From Aplectana chamaeleonis (lineage: Eukaryota; Nematoda; Chromadorea; Rhabditida; Cosmocercidae), in assembly GCA_029168955.1 (NCBI GenBank), contig JAPDOI010000009.1, positions 2,914,001 through 2,978,000 of the forward strand: a DNA stretch of 64,000 bases, written 5' to 3'. Below, piece by piece: positions 54,405 to 64,000 of the stretch. The notes under the pieces were generated by a model. The model saw only the letters and a list, made by a program, of their open reading frames with translations, did not search any database and was not told the DNA's origin. The position numbers were made by a program, and so were the translations under genes. The number at the start of each line of letters is the position of its first letter. Within the stretch, counting starts at the first letter, position 1.

Positions 54405-55473
54405 CAAGGGAACCACAATAAGTCATAGTGACCATTCGAAGGAAATGTACTTTTCTAGAACCATTCTCGGACGAGAAGTCCGAATATGCCCATCGCAGCT
54501 GTCTAGACCCACTCTGAAAAAAGTTATGAGCGTTTTTTAAAGCTTTGAGGCAAGGTAAGGGCTTCGCGGCCCCATGGAATTTTTAGGGTGTTTTCAAACT
54601 TTTCTCCTGATTTTGCTAAAAACATGTAGGGGTAATCTGGGGTGCTGAACACGAATCTGGGGTTTGCTTGCCCAAATTTGAAGGATTACTGTAGGTTACG
54701 GTAGGTAACTTGTCATTTAGGATGCAACACCTACCTCAATATTCCGATAACCGACAAATGGACATTGAATTCGTATTCAGCATCCCAAATAACCCTCACA
54801 TAGAAACTTTGAGACAAATTTGAGACTTTGACCAAACTACCGTATACTCACCGTAATCTACCGTAAGCTGCCAAAAATCGATAAACCGACATCAGATTCA
54901 TTTTCAGCCTTCCAAACAACCCCCAGCGAAACAATTTGAGCATAATCTATAGTGGTACTCCGGAAATCGTCGAAAGTCGCGATTTGCCATCAAATTCTCC
55001 CCGATAGGAATCTGTGAATGAATGCAGTCGAAAACTGAGGAAAATCGATAAATGAACCTCGGATTCGTGATCAGCACCCCAAATAACCCCCCAGGGCGGA
55101 TTTTTAGTCAAATCTTAAAAATTTTTCTAAAACGCTTCGAGAGATGCCCAACCAAAAATCCGTACAAGTCCAAAACGCTCTGCGCAAAGTTTGGAAAGTG
55201 TTCCTTCAACCTAACTTCGCTTAGTGGGGTAGTTTCGGGCGCTGAACACGATTATGAGATCCGTTTCCGGATTTTCGTAAAAAATAATGCGCTTTTTGGA
55301 GGGTACAATAGGAACGAAAATCAGAGAAAAAACGCCTATAACTTTTTTCAGAGTGGGTCTAGGCAGCTGCGATGGGCATATTCGGAATTTTTGTCCGAAA
55401 ATGGTTCTACAAAAGTACATTTCATTTGGAATGGTTACTATGACTTATTAAGGTTCCTATTAAGGTTCCCTTA
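54405..55473. mobile_element. Tc5-like variant II (about 1070 bp)
   Basis: It starts CAAGGGAACCACAATAAGTC (flank TGG) and ends AAGGTTCCCTTA (flank TGA), with long inverted arms. Close in sequence and length to 24966-26050. No transposase. Confidence 0.8.
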
Positions 55474-55526
55474 TGAGATGTGGGATTGGGCAAAGGAAAC
55501 CCACGGCTATTAATACTATGAGTCCG

Positions 55527-55652
55527 AATTCATCATAGCGTCAATCCTGGGTTTGTCGATTTGGGCTGGGTTTACTGCGAGCACAGCCGCGGTGATTCTC
55601 GCGCATAGCCCAACCCATAGTCGACCAACCCAGGGTTACGCAATGATGAATC
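55527..55652. repeat. 126-bp palindrome
   Basis: ATTCATCATAGCGTCAATCC faces GGTTACGCAATGATGAAT, with CTGGGTTTGTCGA / TCGACCAACCCAG further in. Probably a small MITE; target duplication unclear. Confidence 0.7.
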
Positions 55653-56013
55653 CTTCCCAAGTACTTCAATTTTCTGGACTCGGAACACGTCAAAATGGTC
55701 TTCCCTGTGCATGATTTCTATTTGAGCTGAAATTTCTCAGGTATTATTCAACTCCTGCGTCTAATTATGAGCTTTTATGTGATACTCTGACATCACTTTG
55801 TGAGTTAATTATCGAAACTTTAGTGTACATTTGTATATTTTAATAATTCCGCATTGTACACGCATTTTTATGTCGGTAGGCTTCTTTTCTGAATATGATT
55901 CGGACATTTTCCAAGCAAAACCGGCATTGAAAATCGAATTTTATGTTTTGGAATACTTTCTGATAGAGGAAAATCTGTATTCTTTCTCCAACAGTTTTAC
56001 TCCCAGGCTCCGT

Positions 56014-56425
56014 TATAGTCGGCTGAAGGCCGGACTGAGCCCTTCCGGGTAAATCAACGCCGGACTAAGCCATTTTAGTGGTCGGCTGTAGGTCAATCGA
56101 TCAGACTCGAGCGGTCTGTTGCCGGCTCAGTTCTAGCACAACGGGGGAATTTTCCATCTCGGTAGGCAGTGCATTGTATACGTATCGACCGGGATGGCAA
56201 CAGCTGGATCAGACCGGACCAGGAGAGCTGAAGTCAGCCATGTTCGAAGGGGGAAACTTCAACCTCAATGACAATGTATTACTTGTGTATCGACCGGGAC
56301 GGCCACGGACGACTCAGGCGTGCTCAGTCCGGCCACAACGAGTGTATTTTTCAAATATCAGATTTGCATAATGTAGATGATTATCGATCGGGCTGGCCAC
56401 AGCAGATCGGCCGACTATGGCGGGG
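56014..56425. repeat. Possible MITE with three TATCGACCGGG motifs
   Basis: ATAGTCGGCTGAAGGCCGGA faces GATCGGCCGACTAT. Inside, (G/T)TATCGA(C/T)CGGG(A/C)(T/C)GGC occurs near 56178, 56287 and 56382, about 100 bp apart. Confidence 0.45.
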
Positions 56426-56632
56426 ACATTACGGAGTTCTGAGAAAGGCTCTATAGCCAAAAACTAACCCAAGCGAGTTCCAAACTTTTCCGAAAGTTTT
56501 CGCAAATTTGTGGACCTCGAATGAATTTTCGCAGCCTCTGTCTTTGTGTTTGTCCATTGTGAAATTTGTTTATGGCTAATTCTGATTTTGTGCAGAATAT
56601 AAATATTTTTCATGTTATTTCATTCCTTTAAG

Positions 56633-56776
56633 GAGCTCATCCTCATCGACCTTCTCCTAGATGGTGGGCGTGGAGTCGTCATCCCTGATGGATCAAATGT
56701 TGTGGACGTTTCCGTCTGTAATCAGATATCATTCTCAGAACCGCATGACCCCCTCAACAGTCACCGATGGAATGAG
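56633..56776 (+). CDS. Candidate internal exon, unknown protein
   Basis: A 144-bp exon-like unit of 48 whole codons (starts ELILIDLLLDGGRG, ends NSHRWNE). It is bounded by an acceptor, TTCCTTTAAG, and a strong donor, AATGAG|GTGAGG. Codon third positions vary as in coding DNA. The following intron candidate (56777-57050) has an AAAATAAA simple repeat and ends ACTTTTTTCAG. I recognise no domain. Confidence 0.35.
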
Positions 56777-56790
56777 GTGAGGCTTCCAAA

Positions 56791-56925
56791 ATAAAATAAA
56801 ATAAAAAGAAACAAAATTAAATCAGATTAAATAGAAAAAATAAATTGAAATAAAATAAATTAAAATAAATTAAAACAAAATAAAAATAGAACAAAAATTA
56901 AATAGGATTAATTAATTTGATTTTT
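56791..56925. repeat. AAAATAAA simple repeat
   Basis: Degenerate AAATAAAAT / AAATTAAAAT units over about 130 bp, inside the proposed intron. Confidence 0.7.
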
Positions 56926-57106
56926 TGATGTTTTCAATATTATTTTTAGAGAATGGCTGAATTCTCAGGAAAATTATGGTTTTGAGTTTTTTTTTCAATT
57001 TTCCGCATACCACCAAAAAATTTTTGTTATGTATTCATAACTTTTTTCAGTCTCCATACTTTTGCGCCCCATTTTATTGTTTCCCCCCATCACAATGGGT
57101 TACAAC

Positions 57107-59122
57107 CAGGGGTGTGCGGCAAAGGAATTTGAAATTTCGGCAAACGGCAACGGCAACGGCAAACCCCAAAAACGACCGGCAAACGGCAAACGGCAAAACG
57201 GCAAACGGCAAAATCTGTTTTGTGTTATAATACACCAACATTTGCTTGGTCAAGTCGTATTCCATGCTAAATCTGCCAGCTGTTATGTGCCTGGCGTTTC
57301 AATAACTTCTACAGGACGAAAAATCTCATATACCAAAAGTCACTTGATCGTATAAATCAATACTTGAGATCCAAAAGATGGGCGTCTTTTTGAGCAGTGC
57401 AAAGTGTGACAGACCCGCAAAGGGTTTTTTTGAGAGAGGCTTGCGGGGATTAGTGAACCGTAAGCAAGCTTGGTGCAATGGGAGTGTGCGCCGGCCCAAG
57501 ACTTTGGCCGATACCGGTACGACATTCAGGTGAGAATACGCGATGATTGGTCCTTTGATGGCGAAAGACAGTCCACACCGCGATCAGCAGCGCGCGGTTT
57601 AGGTTATGACCGGAGTCACTCACAATCTCTATTGTCAGTAGCAAGTGGTAGGCTCAAGGTTCTCAAATTCGCTCACTTCAAAATACGATTGAATGGTTTT
57701 CTTTGTGGTGCTACAGGAATGGAGTGAAACTAATCTAGTTGAATTCAGAGCTCACGATAAAAACCTTTGAATTTCCACCGGAAATCAACAGCTCCGAGGG
57801 GCATGCTGATCGAATTCACAGAATGACAGGCACCTAAAAACAGTTCGAGTGGTAAATGCGACAGAAGGCCGCTACGCTCACGCCGTCGCTGAAGCGCCGC
57901 GTGCAGTGCGTTTAGGCAGCCGGACTGCTCTTGGGCGCGTTCCTTTATGTGTATTCGGCCTACAAGCCGGCACGAAGCCCATTACAACAACAATGTCAGC
58001 TGAAAGCGAGCAGGAAATCGTTTTTCAGTTCCAGAACTTGAATGTGGTGTGCCCCTGTGGCGACCGAGGAAATGGGTGGGGCGAGCACAACACATTCAAG
58101 TCCCGGGGCCGTATAATGCTATTGGGTTGATCGTTTCACGCCGGTTTTCAACACTGATGTTTCAATGGGCCTCGAACCCTTCGATTTCTGGTGAAAAGAT
58201 CAATGCGCTTTTGATCGTTGCCTTTAAAGATTTTTCATTTTTTCATCTTTATACCATTTCTTAACAAACTCAGCTCTGTCACAGAGTAAACCCTTCATTT
58301 CAGCTAATGATCTCGAAACCGAGAATATTATTCAACACTGCCTTTACTGAACGCATTCCTGGTCGGAGCGTTCTCGATTTACCGAGCAGTTGGGTGAGAG
58401 CGGTGCTGAAGCTTCGGTGGTGCAGGGCGATAAGGCGCTCCCCCGGAGAGGGAATATGCTGGTTCAATCTCGCCCGGAGAGAAGCGTTTTGCTATCAACT
58501 CAACACCTTGTGTAAATCTGTAAATATCGTTAAATTCTAAAAAAGCCAGACTAAGTATTTGCAGATTTGGTCAACATCCTGTCCCAATTAATACCACCAG
58601 CCCACCATTCCAGGATTAGCGGACCCATTTACACGGGTTTTTTTTTCTGGTTCACATGTCTAAAAAAGGCTGCATTTACGCTACAACTTTGATATCGCTT
58701 GGTTTTGTAATTTTAGAACTTGCAGTAATCAGTATGCTTCCCAATGAAGGCTTGTGGCATTTTTAAGGGGTTAGGAATTTGATTATAAAAAAAGACATTT
58801 CAAGGCTCCCGAACCACCTAGAACTCGAAGAAACTCCTCTGGTTACCCAGTGAAGATGTTTTCATGAGTTACGGATTGAATGGGTGCAATTATACATTAC
58901 ATGAGCTGGAACTACTTAAATTAATAATTTGTAGCAGCTTCGAATCGCTGTACAACACAAAAACTGCGGTGAGGGCCAATACTGTTGTTTTAACGTATTT
59001 TTGCCGAAATTTTGCCGTTTTAGACGAAAATTTCGGCAAACGGCAACGGCAACGGCAAACCCCAAAAATGGCCGGCAAACGGCAAACGGCAATCGGCAAA
59101 CGGCAATTGCCGCACACCCCTG
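57107..59122. mobile_element. hAT-family element (2016 bp), 8-bp duplication
   Basis: The termini are 16-bp perfect inverted repeats, CAGGGGTGTGCGGCAA, with GTTACAAC repeated exactly at 57099-57106 and 59123-59130. Subterminal GGCAAACGGCAAACGGC runs face each other, as in known hAT elements of nematodes. The interior lacks a transposase and contains a tRNA-like SINE (58385-58516) and a TTAA-MITE scrap near 58330, so it is non-autonomous. Confidence 0.93.
58385..58516 (+). repeat. tRNA-like SINE, copy 2
   Basis: The tRNA-like body at 58410-58481 has TGGTGCAGGGCG (A-box-like) and GGTTCAATCTC (B-box-like). Flanking GAGCAGTTGGGTGAGAGCGG and ATCAACTCAACACCTTGTGT match copy 1 (29236-29366). Confidence 0.6.
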
Positions 59123-59174
59123 GTTACAACCTTCTTAAGAATGCTCCGGAGCGCAGTGAAAATGTCATGAACAC

Positions 59175-60178
59175 TTAAAAAGGGCAGAATGTCGCCAGCA
59201 TTCCTTCCGCGAAGATTAGATCCCCAGCTGGATAGGGGAAAAGAAAATCTGCTGTTGTTTGAACTAGCAGCAAGTTCCCCTGAATAGAACTATTCAAGCG
59301 TGTCTGCATGCGACCATTTAGGTCATTTACTTTCTGCTCGGGACCTATTCACTGACTTCATAAGAATCGGCGAACTGCTAATGGGGCCAAGGTTTCAACT
59401 CAAGTCTCTGGTTTTTTTTTCAATTTGGTTTAGACATTTGTTGTCCACGGAGAAATCTAAGGGGGCCAGCCGGTCAGTCAACCGAGGTGCCAGGATGACT
59501 GACCGACCGCTGTGCTAACAGCTTCCGAAAACCACAATGCCGTGGTTGGCTATGGGAACGCCGGCCGCATTTGTATACTGAACGAACCCTCGACGCTCAT
59601 GCATCAGACGGACGACATTCATAATCGATCGGCTTCTGCTTCGGGTTACATTGAGCTGTACCCGCCGTTGTACCCATTTTTACCCAATAAGGGTAACTTT
59701 TTGACCTTTTACCCTGCAGTTCAATATGTGACTGATTTTTGAGCTAGCAACCATCCTCGTAGTCCTTTTTTGGTCTTTTCGGCAGCGAATGATTCACATT
59801 TTTCCGTTCATGTTGCACTGATGTCTCACTGATGGTCCGGAACTTTCAAATCCATGTACCCTTGTCTCTCTTCTTGCGTTTCAGTTTTGCCTGGATTAAG
59901 TCGACGATAGGTATTTCTACCAGCAAAATCAAATTTCTACCCACTTGGTCATATTTGTTAACAATTTGAATTTGCGTAGATGGCTGTGAATCGCTGTGTT
60001 AGTTCTTTTTCGCTCTAATTCCTGGTTTAAAACCTCATGCATACCTCACCATCTTCACTATATAAGGGAAGAATCAGAGGCCGCCTGGAGTCAAACCTGT
60101 AGTATTTGAACGCTTACCCGATCTCTGGGCTAGTTCGTAGCTGAGTAGTCAATCTACAATGACCTAGCGAGGAAACTA
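59175..60178 (+). other. Mostly unassigned; possible exon at 59519-59742
   Basis: A + strand frame from about 59519 to a stop at 59742 encodes ordinary-looking sequence (NAVVGYGNAGRICILNEPST...), with no repeat match. No acceptor or donor is clear. The rest shows no gene. Confidence 0.2.
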
Positions 60179-60179
60179 C

Positions 60180-61262
60180 TATGACTAAGCCTGGCCATTT
60201 CAAATGAAGTGTATTTCTCTAGAACCATTCTTGAACGTAGAGTTCAAATATCCCCTTTTCAGCTGCCTAAATACACTATGAAAAAAGTTATGGACGTTTT
60301 TAACCTGATTGTCGTACCCAATACACTTCCCAACACTGGGAACGGACCCCATATTCGTGCTCAGCTCCCAAAATGAAAAATTTCAGTTTTTACCCTAAAC
60401 TCCGCCATGGAGGTTCTTTGAATTGCAGATCACGAGTCTGGGGTTTATTCGAAGGTTTCTCAGAGTTTTAGACTCATTTCGTTCAAAGCTTACAGTTCGG
60501 GTGGATTTTCAAACCAAAACGCGACTTGCGACCATTTCCGGAATGTTACCGGTGATATGACTGAAAATCTTTCTCTGGTAGTTGTTTAGAGTGCCCAACA
60601 CGAATCTGACGTCTGTTTATCGATTTTCTACAGATTACGGTAGATTACGGTGGGTATACTGTAGTTTGGTAAGGGTCTCAGACTTGACTCAAAATTTCTA
60701 TGCGGGGGTTATTCGGGGAGCTGAATATGAATTTGACGTTCATTTGTTGATTTCCGACTCATTATGCTACGGTTAGTTCCGTCTCCTGCTACCTTAAAGA
60801 AAAAGCATTTAAATCTCACCGGCGGCTGGCGGTGTGGTAAGCTAATCAGGAGCGCTCTTCTCTCGGTCTGGATCGATTAGTGGGTCAGCGCACGCGACCG
60901 CAGCACCAGCCGAGGTTGAGATTCAAATATTTTCTCTTGAGGAAGCAAGCCACAGACCTAACTACATATAGGTTTTGCTCCCTAAATATGTAGCATGGCA
61001 CCTATCGTAACCTACAGTAAACTTCAGAATTTTGACGAGCGAGCCTCAGATTCTTGTTCAGCATCCTAGATTACCTAAACATACAAGTTTTGAGCCGAAT
61101 CCGAAAATTTTTTTTCAAAAACTCTCGGGAAATTTCCTGATGGGTTATTACCCTCACATTGCCGCGAGGCTTTGATAAATGCCAACAACTTCTTTTTTAG
61201 AGCGGTTTTCGGAAGCTGCAAAGAGCATACTCGAATCCTACGTCTAAAATGGCTTTTGCTGG
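60180..61262. mobile_element. Tc5-like variant II, decayed, with nested insertion
   Basis: The left part has GGCCATTTCAAATGAAGTG and CAGCTGCCTAAATACACT; the right part has the inverted AGCTGCAAAGAGCATACTCG block. TTACGGTAGATTACGGTGGG lies between. Both termini are worn. A short insertion sits at 60808-60930. Confidence 0.65.
60808..60930. repeat. Small palindromic insertion
   Basis: TTTAAATCTCACCGGCGGCTGG at the left faces CAGCCGAGGTTGAGATTCAAA at the right. The GC-rich centre contrasts with the host repeat. Confidence 0.5.
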
Positions 61263-61743
61263 GTTTAGAGTAATAGGACCTATAAGAATAAATGTCGAAA
61301 AAACCGCTGTTTCGGGCCAAATTTGAAGCCTTAACTCTCTTGTCTTTTGATGGTGGACGAGCCCACTCCACATCATCGGCATCGATGATCTCTAATATCA
61401 AGAATATCAGCTGGTTTGAATTCGAATTTCAATCAATGAACATTGACTCATCTAGTCAAAAACATTGACTAGGGTGGTTTCTTTCATTGCTCAACTGTTT
61501 TTATTAGGTAAACTTGCATTTATTTCTTCCTCTGAATGTCGATGATTTTTGACTGCTCGGCATAAGACTGCGATCGTTTGGGTCGACGCTGTGCACTTGT
61601 GCACGAACTGGCATCTTTGGGCCCTAGAAGCTCTAATTGTGGCCCGTTTTCACCGCTCTACTTTTTTAGTTTTTCAGCTGTATTCGATCTAAGCTGGTTT
61701 TTGTATTTTTTTCGATGGCGTTTTTCATCGTGACCACGGGTGT

Positions 61744-61830
61744 ACGGAATTTTCTGTTTTTTGTTTTCTGCCCATTTTTTGGCCATTTTTTCTGTTTTCT
61801 GTAAAAATAGGCAAAATTGGACAGAAAACA
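61744..61830 (+). repeat. TTTTCTG direct repeat, copy 1
   Basis: GAATTTTCTGTTTT(T)TGTTTTCTG(C/T)CCATTTTT strings here recur at 62688-62760 in the same orientation, flanking the palindromic MITE. Confidence 0.5.
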
Positions 61831-61857
61831 GGAAAAACGTAAACTGCGATTTGTATA

Positions 61858-62120
61858 CTCTGTTTATCTTGAATTGCACAAACCACGGTCCGCCAATAGT
61901 CCTCTAATTGGCCCGCTAGTACCGTAGTGTACGTCCACGACGCGTTCTCGGCAGACCCGGGTGTGCACCCGGTGTGTAGAGCAATCGATTCGTCAATGCC
62001 GTCACTCGGCCACCCACCCTGCCACCCGGGTCTGCCGAGAACGTGTCGTAGACGTACACTACGGTACTAGCGGGCCAATTAGAGGACTATTGGCGGACCG
62101 TGTTTTGTGCAATTCAAGAT
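61858..62120. mobile_element. Palindromic MITE, copy 2
   Basis: It starts CTCTGTTTATCTTGAATTGC after TA and ends GCAATTCAAGAT, then loses the last bases of the terminus. The arms and centre (ACCCGGGTGTGCACCC) match 38123-38405. Confidence 0.8.
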
Positions 62121-62124
62121 CGCG

Positions 62125-62687
62125 AACTCTAAGCACGTGTTTTAATTCAGTGCACCACAGGCTGGTACAGAACTCAGTTAAGATTAAGCACCAAGAAATT
62201 GATGGTGAGCCTATGAGGCAGACGATAATTCTGCCACAGAGGTACATGCGAGAGGCTCTCAACGATGGAGCGAACGACGCGTCAGGTCATTTATACTCTA
62301 ACTGCGTAGCCGCGCGGTATGGGCGTCACTTTCGGCTCTGAGTAGTACAATGTTCAAACCAGCAGTTATCCCACAACCAGTGTCAAAATATGTACACTAG
62401 GGAAGGGAAAGTTCGCTCCGACTGCATCTACGTACCCCTTGCACATACATATTGAGCTTCTCATAGAGTAGTCGAGCTTCTAGTGCCTGGGGAAAGAAAG
62501 GTTAGAGGAACTCATTTCATCTATTCGCACTCATAATATGCCGTTCTTGGGCGGTTATACTTCTTGCTGTGACCGTAAGGTTTTGAAAAATCAACGATAG
62601 AAGAGTAGATCTTTTTTTAAAAATAAAAAAAAGAGCTCAAAGTTGTGAGAATTTTCGTATAGTTTATGCTGAACACTTTATTGATTT
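62125..62687. other. No recognisable gene
   Basis: Mixed sequence. One + strand frame crosses from the MITE and is not supported. Confidence 0.35.
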
Positions 62688-62757
62688 TGAAAATTTTCTG
62701 TTTTCTGTCCATTTTTGGAGTTTTTTTCTGTTTTCTGTCAAACTAGATTTTCTGTTT

Positions 62758-63090
62758 TCAAAAATATTTTTTCCGCACATGACCACTACCTTTAAAGTAG
62801 CTTCCTTGTTGGGGGCCTCTGATCCTATCATTTCGGGAACGATGAACTCGTTTTTCTTGCATCTTCGCCATACGGCCCACCTTTCTATCCTTATGGGTAT
62901 ACCAAGGTTGCCTCATAATTCTCTCTGAGTTTTCAAATCGACTCTCTAGGTACATTTCGATCTGGGAGAAATCAAGGGGAATTCGGGGTTTAGAACTGTT
63001 CATTGAAAACGTTCTTAGGTGATAATGCTGATGATTCACGTTGGGAGTAATGTAGTTTGACAGACGTATCATCCATGACCGACTTTGCAA
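62758..63090 (-). CDS. Candidate exon, unknown basic protein
   Basis: The minus strand is open for about 110 codons to a TGA at 62758. An ATG near 63074 gives MIRLSNYITPNVNHQHY..., followed by a hydrophilic, basic stretch (MAKMQEKRVHRSRNDRIRG). It is not low-complexity and matches no repeat here. Upstream GTAAG-type donors (63116, 63131) are present but no clean acceptor. I recognise no family. Confidence 0.25.
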   Translation of the reverse strand: MQSRSWMIRLSNYITPNVNHQHYHLRTFSMNSSKPRIPLDFSQIEMYLESRFENSERIMRQPWYTHKDRKVGRMAKMQEKRVHRSRNDRIRGPQQGSYFKGSGHVRKKYF

Positions 63091-63372
63091 ATTTGCAGAT
63101 TAAACTTACAGAAAAAGAGTGATATCTTACTGTGAGAAATGGAGCTGAGGATGTTGAAGTAGTTCAGGGTATAACATTCTTTCAGCACCCATCAAAGAAA
63201 AAAGCAGATTAGTGAGTGTGTTAATTATAACCTTTTTTTGGGCCAAAAAAAGCGCAAGGAAGGTTCAAGGACCATACGCGGCTGACAACCGGACTATTCT
63301 TTACCACGACGCTTGTTTGTTGCCCGAGAAAACCTGCAGATCCGTGACGTCTATGCTAAGAGCCTAGTTATA

Positions 63373-64000
63373 CTCAGACAGTAGGTGCGGGCGGATCGTT
63401 GGCTTTTGGCGGGCGGATCGACGTCCCCCCCGCCATCCGCCCGCTAGTAGCCAACGATCCGCCCTAGATGCCACATGTGAGTTATTCCGGTGGTTCCCAC
63501 CACGGTCTCCGTGTCCGTGTGCGAATCCACCTCCCCCTAGCCGTGGGAACCATCCCCTTAGCTGCCAAAAATTATTCCCCGGCTTTTGAGTGATCCTTCA
63601 AAGGCGACTTGAAGTCACCTTCCAGGATCGGTCTCGAAGTGTCGAGTGAGCATTCAGCGTGATGAAGCGCCTTTTATACCCCTCGGCTTGTTTACTCTGA
63701 TGATGATACTGATACTAGAAAAGAACTAGTCAATGATTGACAAGTTTCACCGTGTAAAATTAGAGCGGGCGGATCGCTGGCTATCAAAGCCCTTGCGGAC
63801 AGATCGCTGGCAGGTTGCGGGCGGTACGCCGCGTTAGAGCTTGCCGGCGATCCGCCCGCTAGCGTGATCGACTTTCCCATATGCCGCTATCCGCCCGCCA
63901 AAACGCAGCTATTCGCCCGCGTAGACAACGAGAGGCAGCGATCCGTCCGGCAAGGCCACGAGTGGCAGCGATTCGCCCGCAGAGGCCTTGATTACCAGCT
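63373..64000 (-). mobile_element. CTCAG element of GCGATCCGCCCGC repeats, copy 2 (cut by window end)
   Basis: It starts CTCAGACAGTAGGTGCGGGC after TA (63371-63372). Repeat arrays, the structured module (63480-63690, reversed), and the second repeat arm follow. The other terminus lies beyond 64000. Confidence 0.8.
63480..63690 (-). promoter_or_regulatory. TATA box plus structured module (copy 2)
   Basis: On the minus strand: GGTATAAAAGGCGC, TGAATGCTCACTCGACACTT, stem CTCGA / TCGAG, stem GGTGACTT / AAGTCGCC, block AGGGGATGGTTCCCACGGCT, then CACGGAGACCGTGGTGGGAACC, which can fold back on the block. Base changes from copy 1 keep the stems. Confidence 0.6.

Larger units (their letters stand above)
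57051..59170 (+). pseudogene. Candidate last exon split by a hAT element
   Basis: From the acceptor ACTTTTTTCAG the frame opens in phase with the exon ending at 56776. It reads to 57106, where the hAT element starts. Ignoring the element and one copy of its 8-bp duplication, the same frame continues from 59131 to a TGA at 59168-59170. If the gene is real, the insertion disrupts its 3' end. The coding potential is short (about 32 codons), so support is modest. Confidence 0.25.

Noticed and set aside
61961..62341. A 126-codon open frame
   Set aside because: The first half is palindromic MITE sequence shared with 38123-38405; no splice or start context supports the rest.

Overview
The window is eukaryotic, repeat-dense and gene-poor. 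It looks like nematode nuclear DNA, most likely Caenorhabditis or a close relative. Evidence: mariner transposons; Tc5-like elements duplicating TNA; a hAT element whose ends carry GGCAAACGG-type repeats; short TTTTCAG acceptors before isolated open frames; AT-rich spacers. There is no rRNA, CRISPR, operon or phage. I saw no complete host gene with confidence, only several candidate exons. The genus is an inference, and TIR/TSD assignments were read by eye.

Layout: 1-4.1 kb, a mariner with a frameshifted transposase in a duplicated repeat, then a Tc5-like element. 4.1-9.5 kb, tandem repeats, a pyrimidine-rich tract, TGACGTCA-bearing repeats and a second Tc5-like copy with a nested TTAA MITE. 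9.5-16.6 kb, one 7.1-kb insertion flanked by TC whose empty site survives near 3616. 17-20 kb, tandem repeats, a Harbinger-like MITE and a mariner with an intact 337-aa transposase. 20-34 kb, MITEs, palindromes, Tc5-like copies, a tRNA-like SINE and a 1.6-kb element. 35-42 kb, a dead mariner riddled with four insertions and a tandem duplication. 42.7-43.5 kb, an element built of GCGATCCGCCCGC-type repeats around a TATA-driven structured module; its second copy runs off the right edge. 44.7-49.7 kb, a 5-kb foldback element with ~1.95-kb arms. 50-64 kb, more MITEs, a hAT with an 8-bp duplication inside a candidate exon, and degraded repeats.

The strongest unexplained signal is a group of five sequence families sharing only the terminus CTCAG...CTGAG and a 2-bp target duplication (TC, TT, TG, TA, AT). 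Three of them carry a common internal module: a TATA box (clear in two), a small hairpin, a conserved GGGGATGGTCCCCACGGCT block and a strong hairpin whose sequence differs but whose pairing is kept. I cannot place this group in a named transposon superfamily.

The history is one of nesting. Mobile elements sit in one another, and empty sites in duplicated copies allow several insertions to be dated relative to each other. The intact mariner is the only plausible source of active enzyme; nearly all the rest is non-autonomous or dead.
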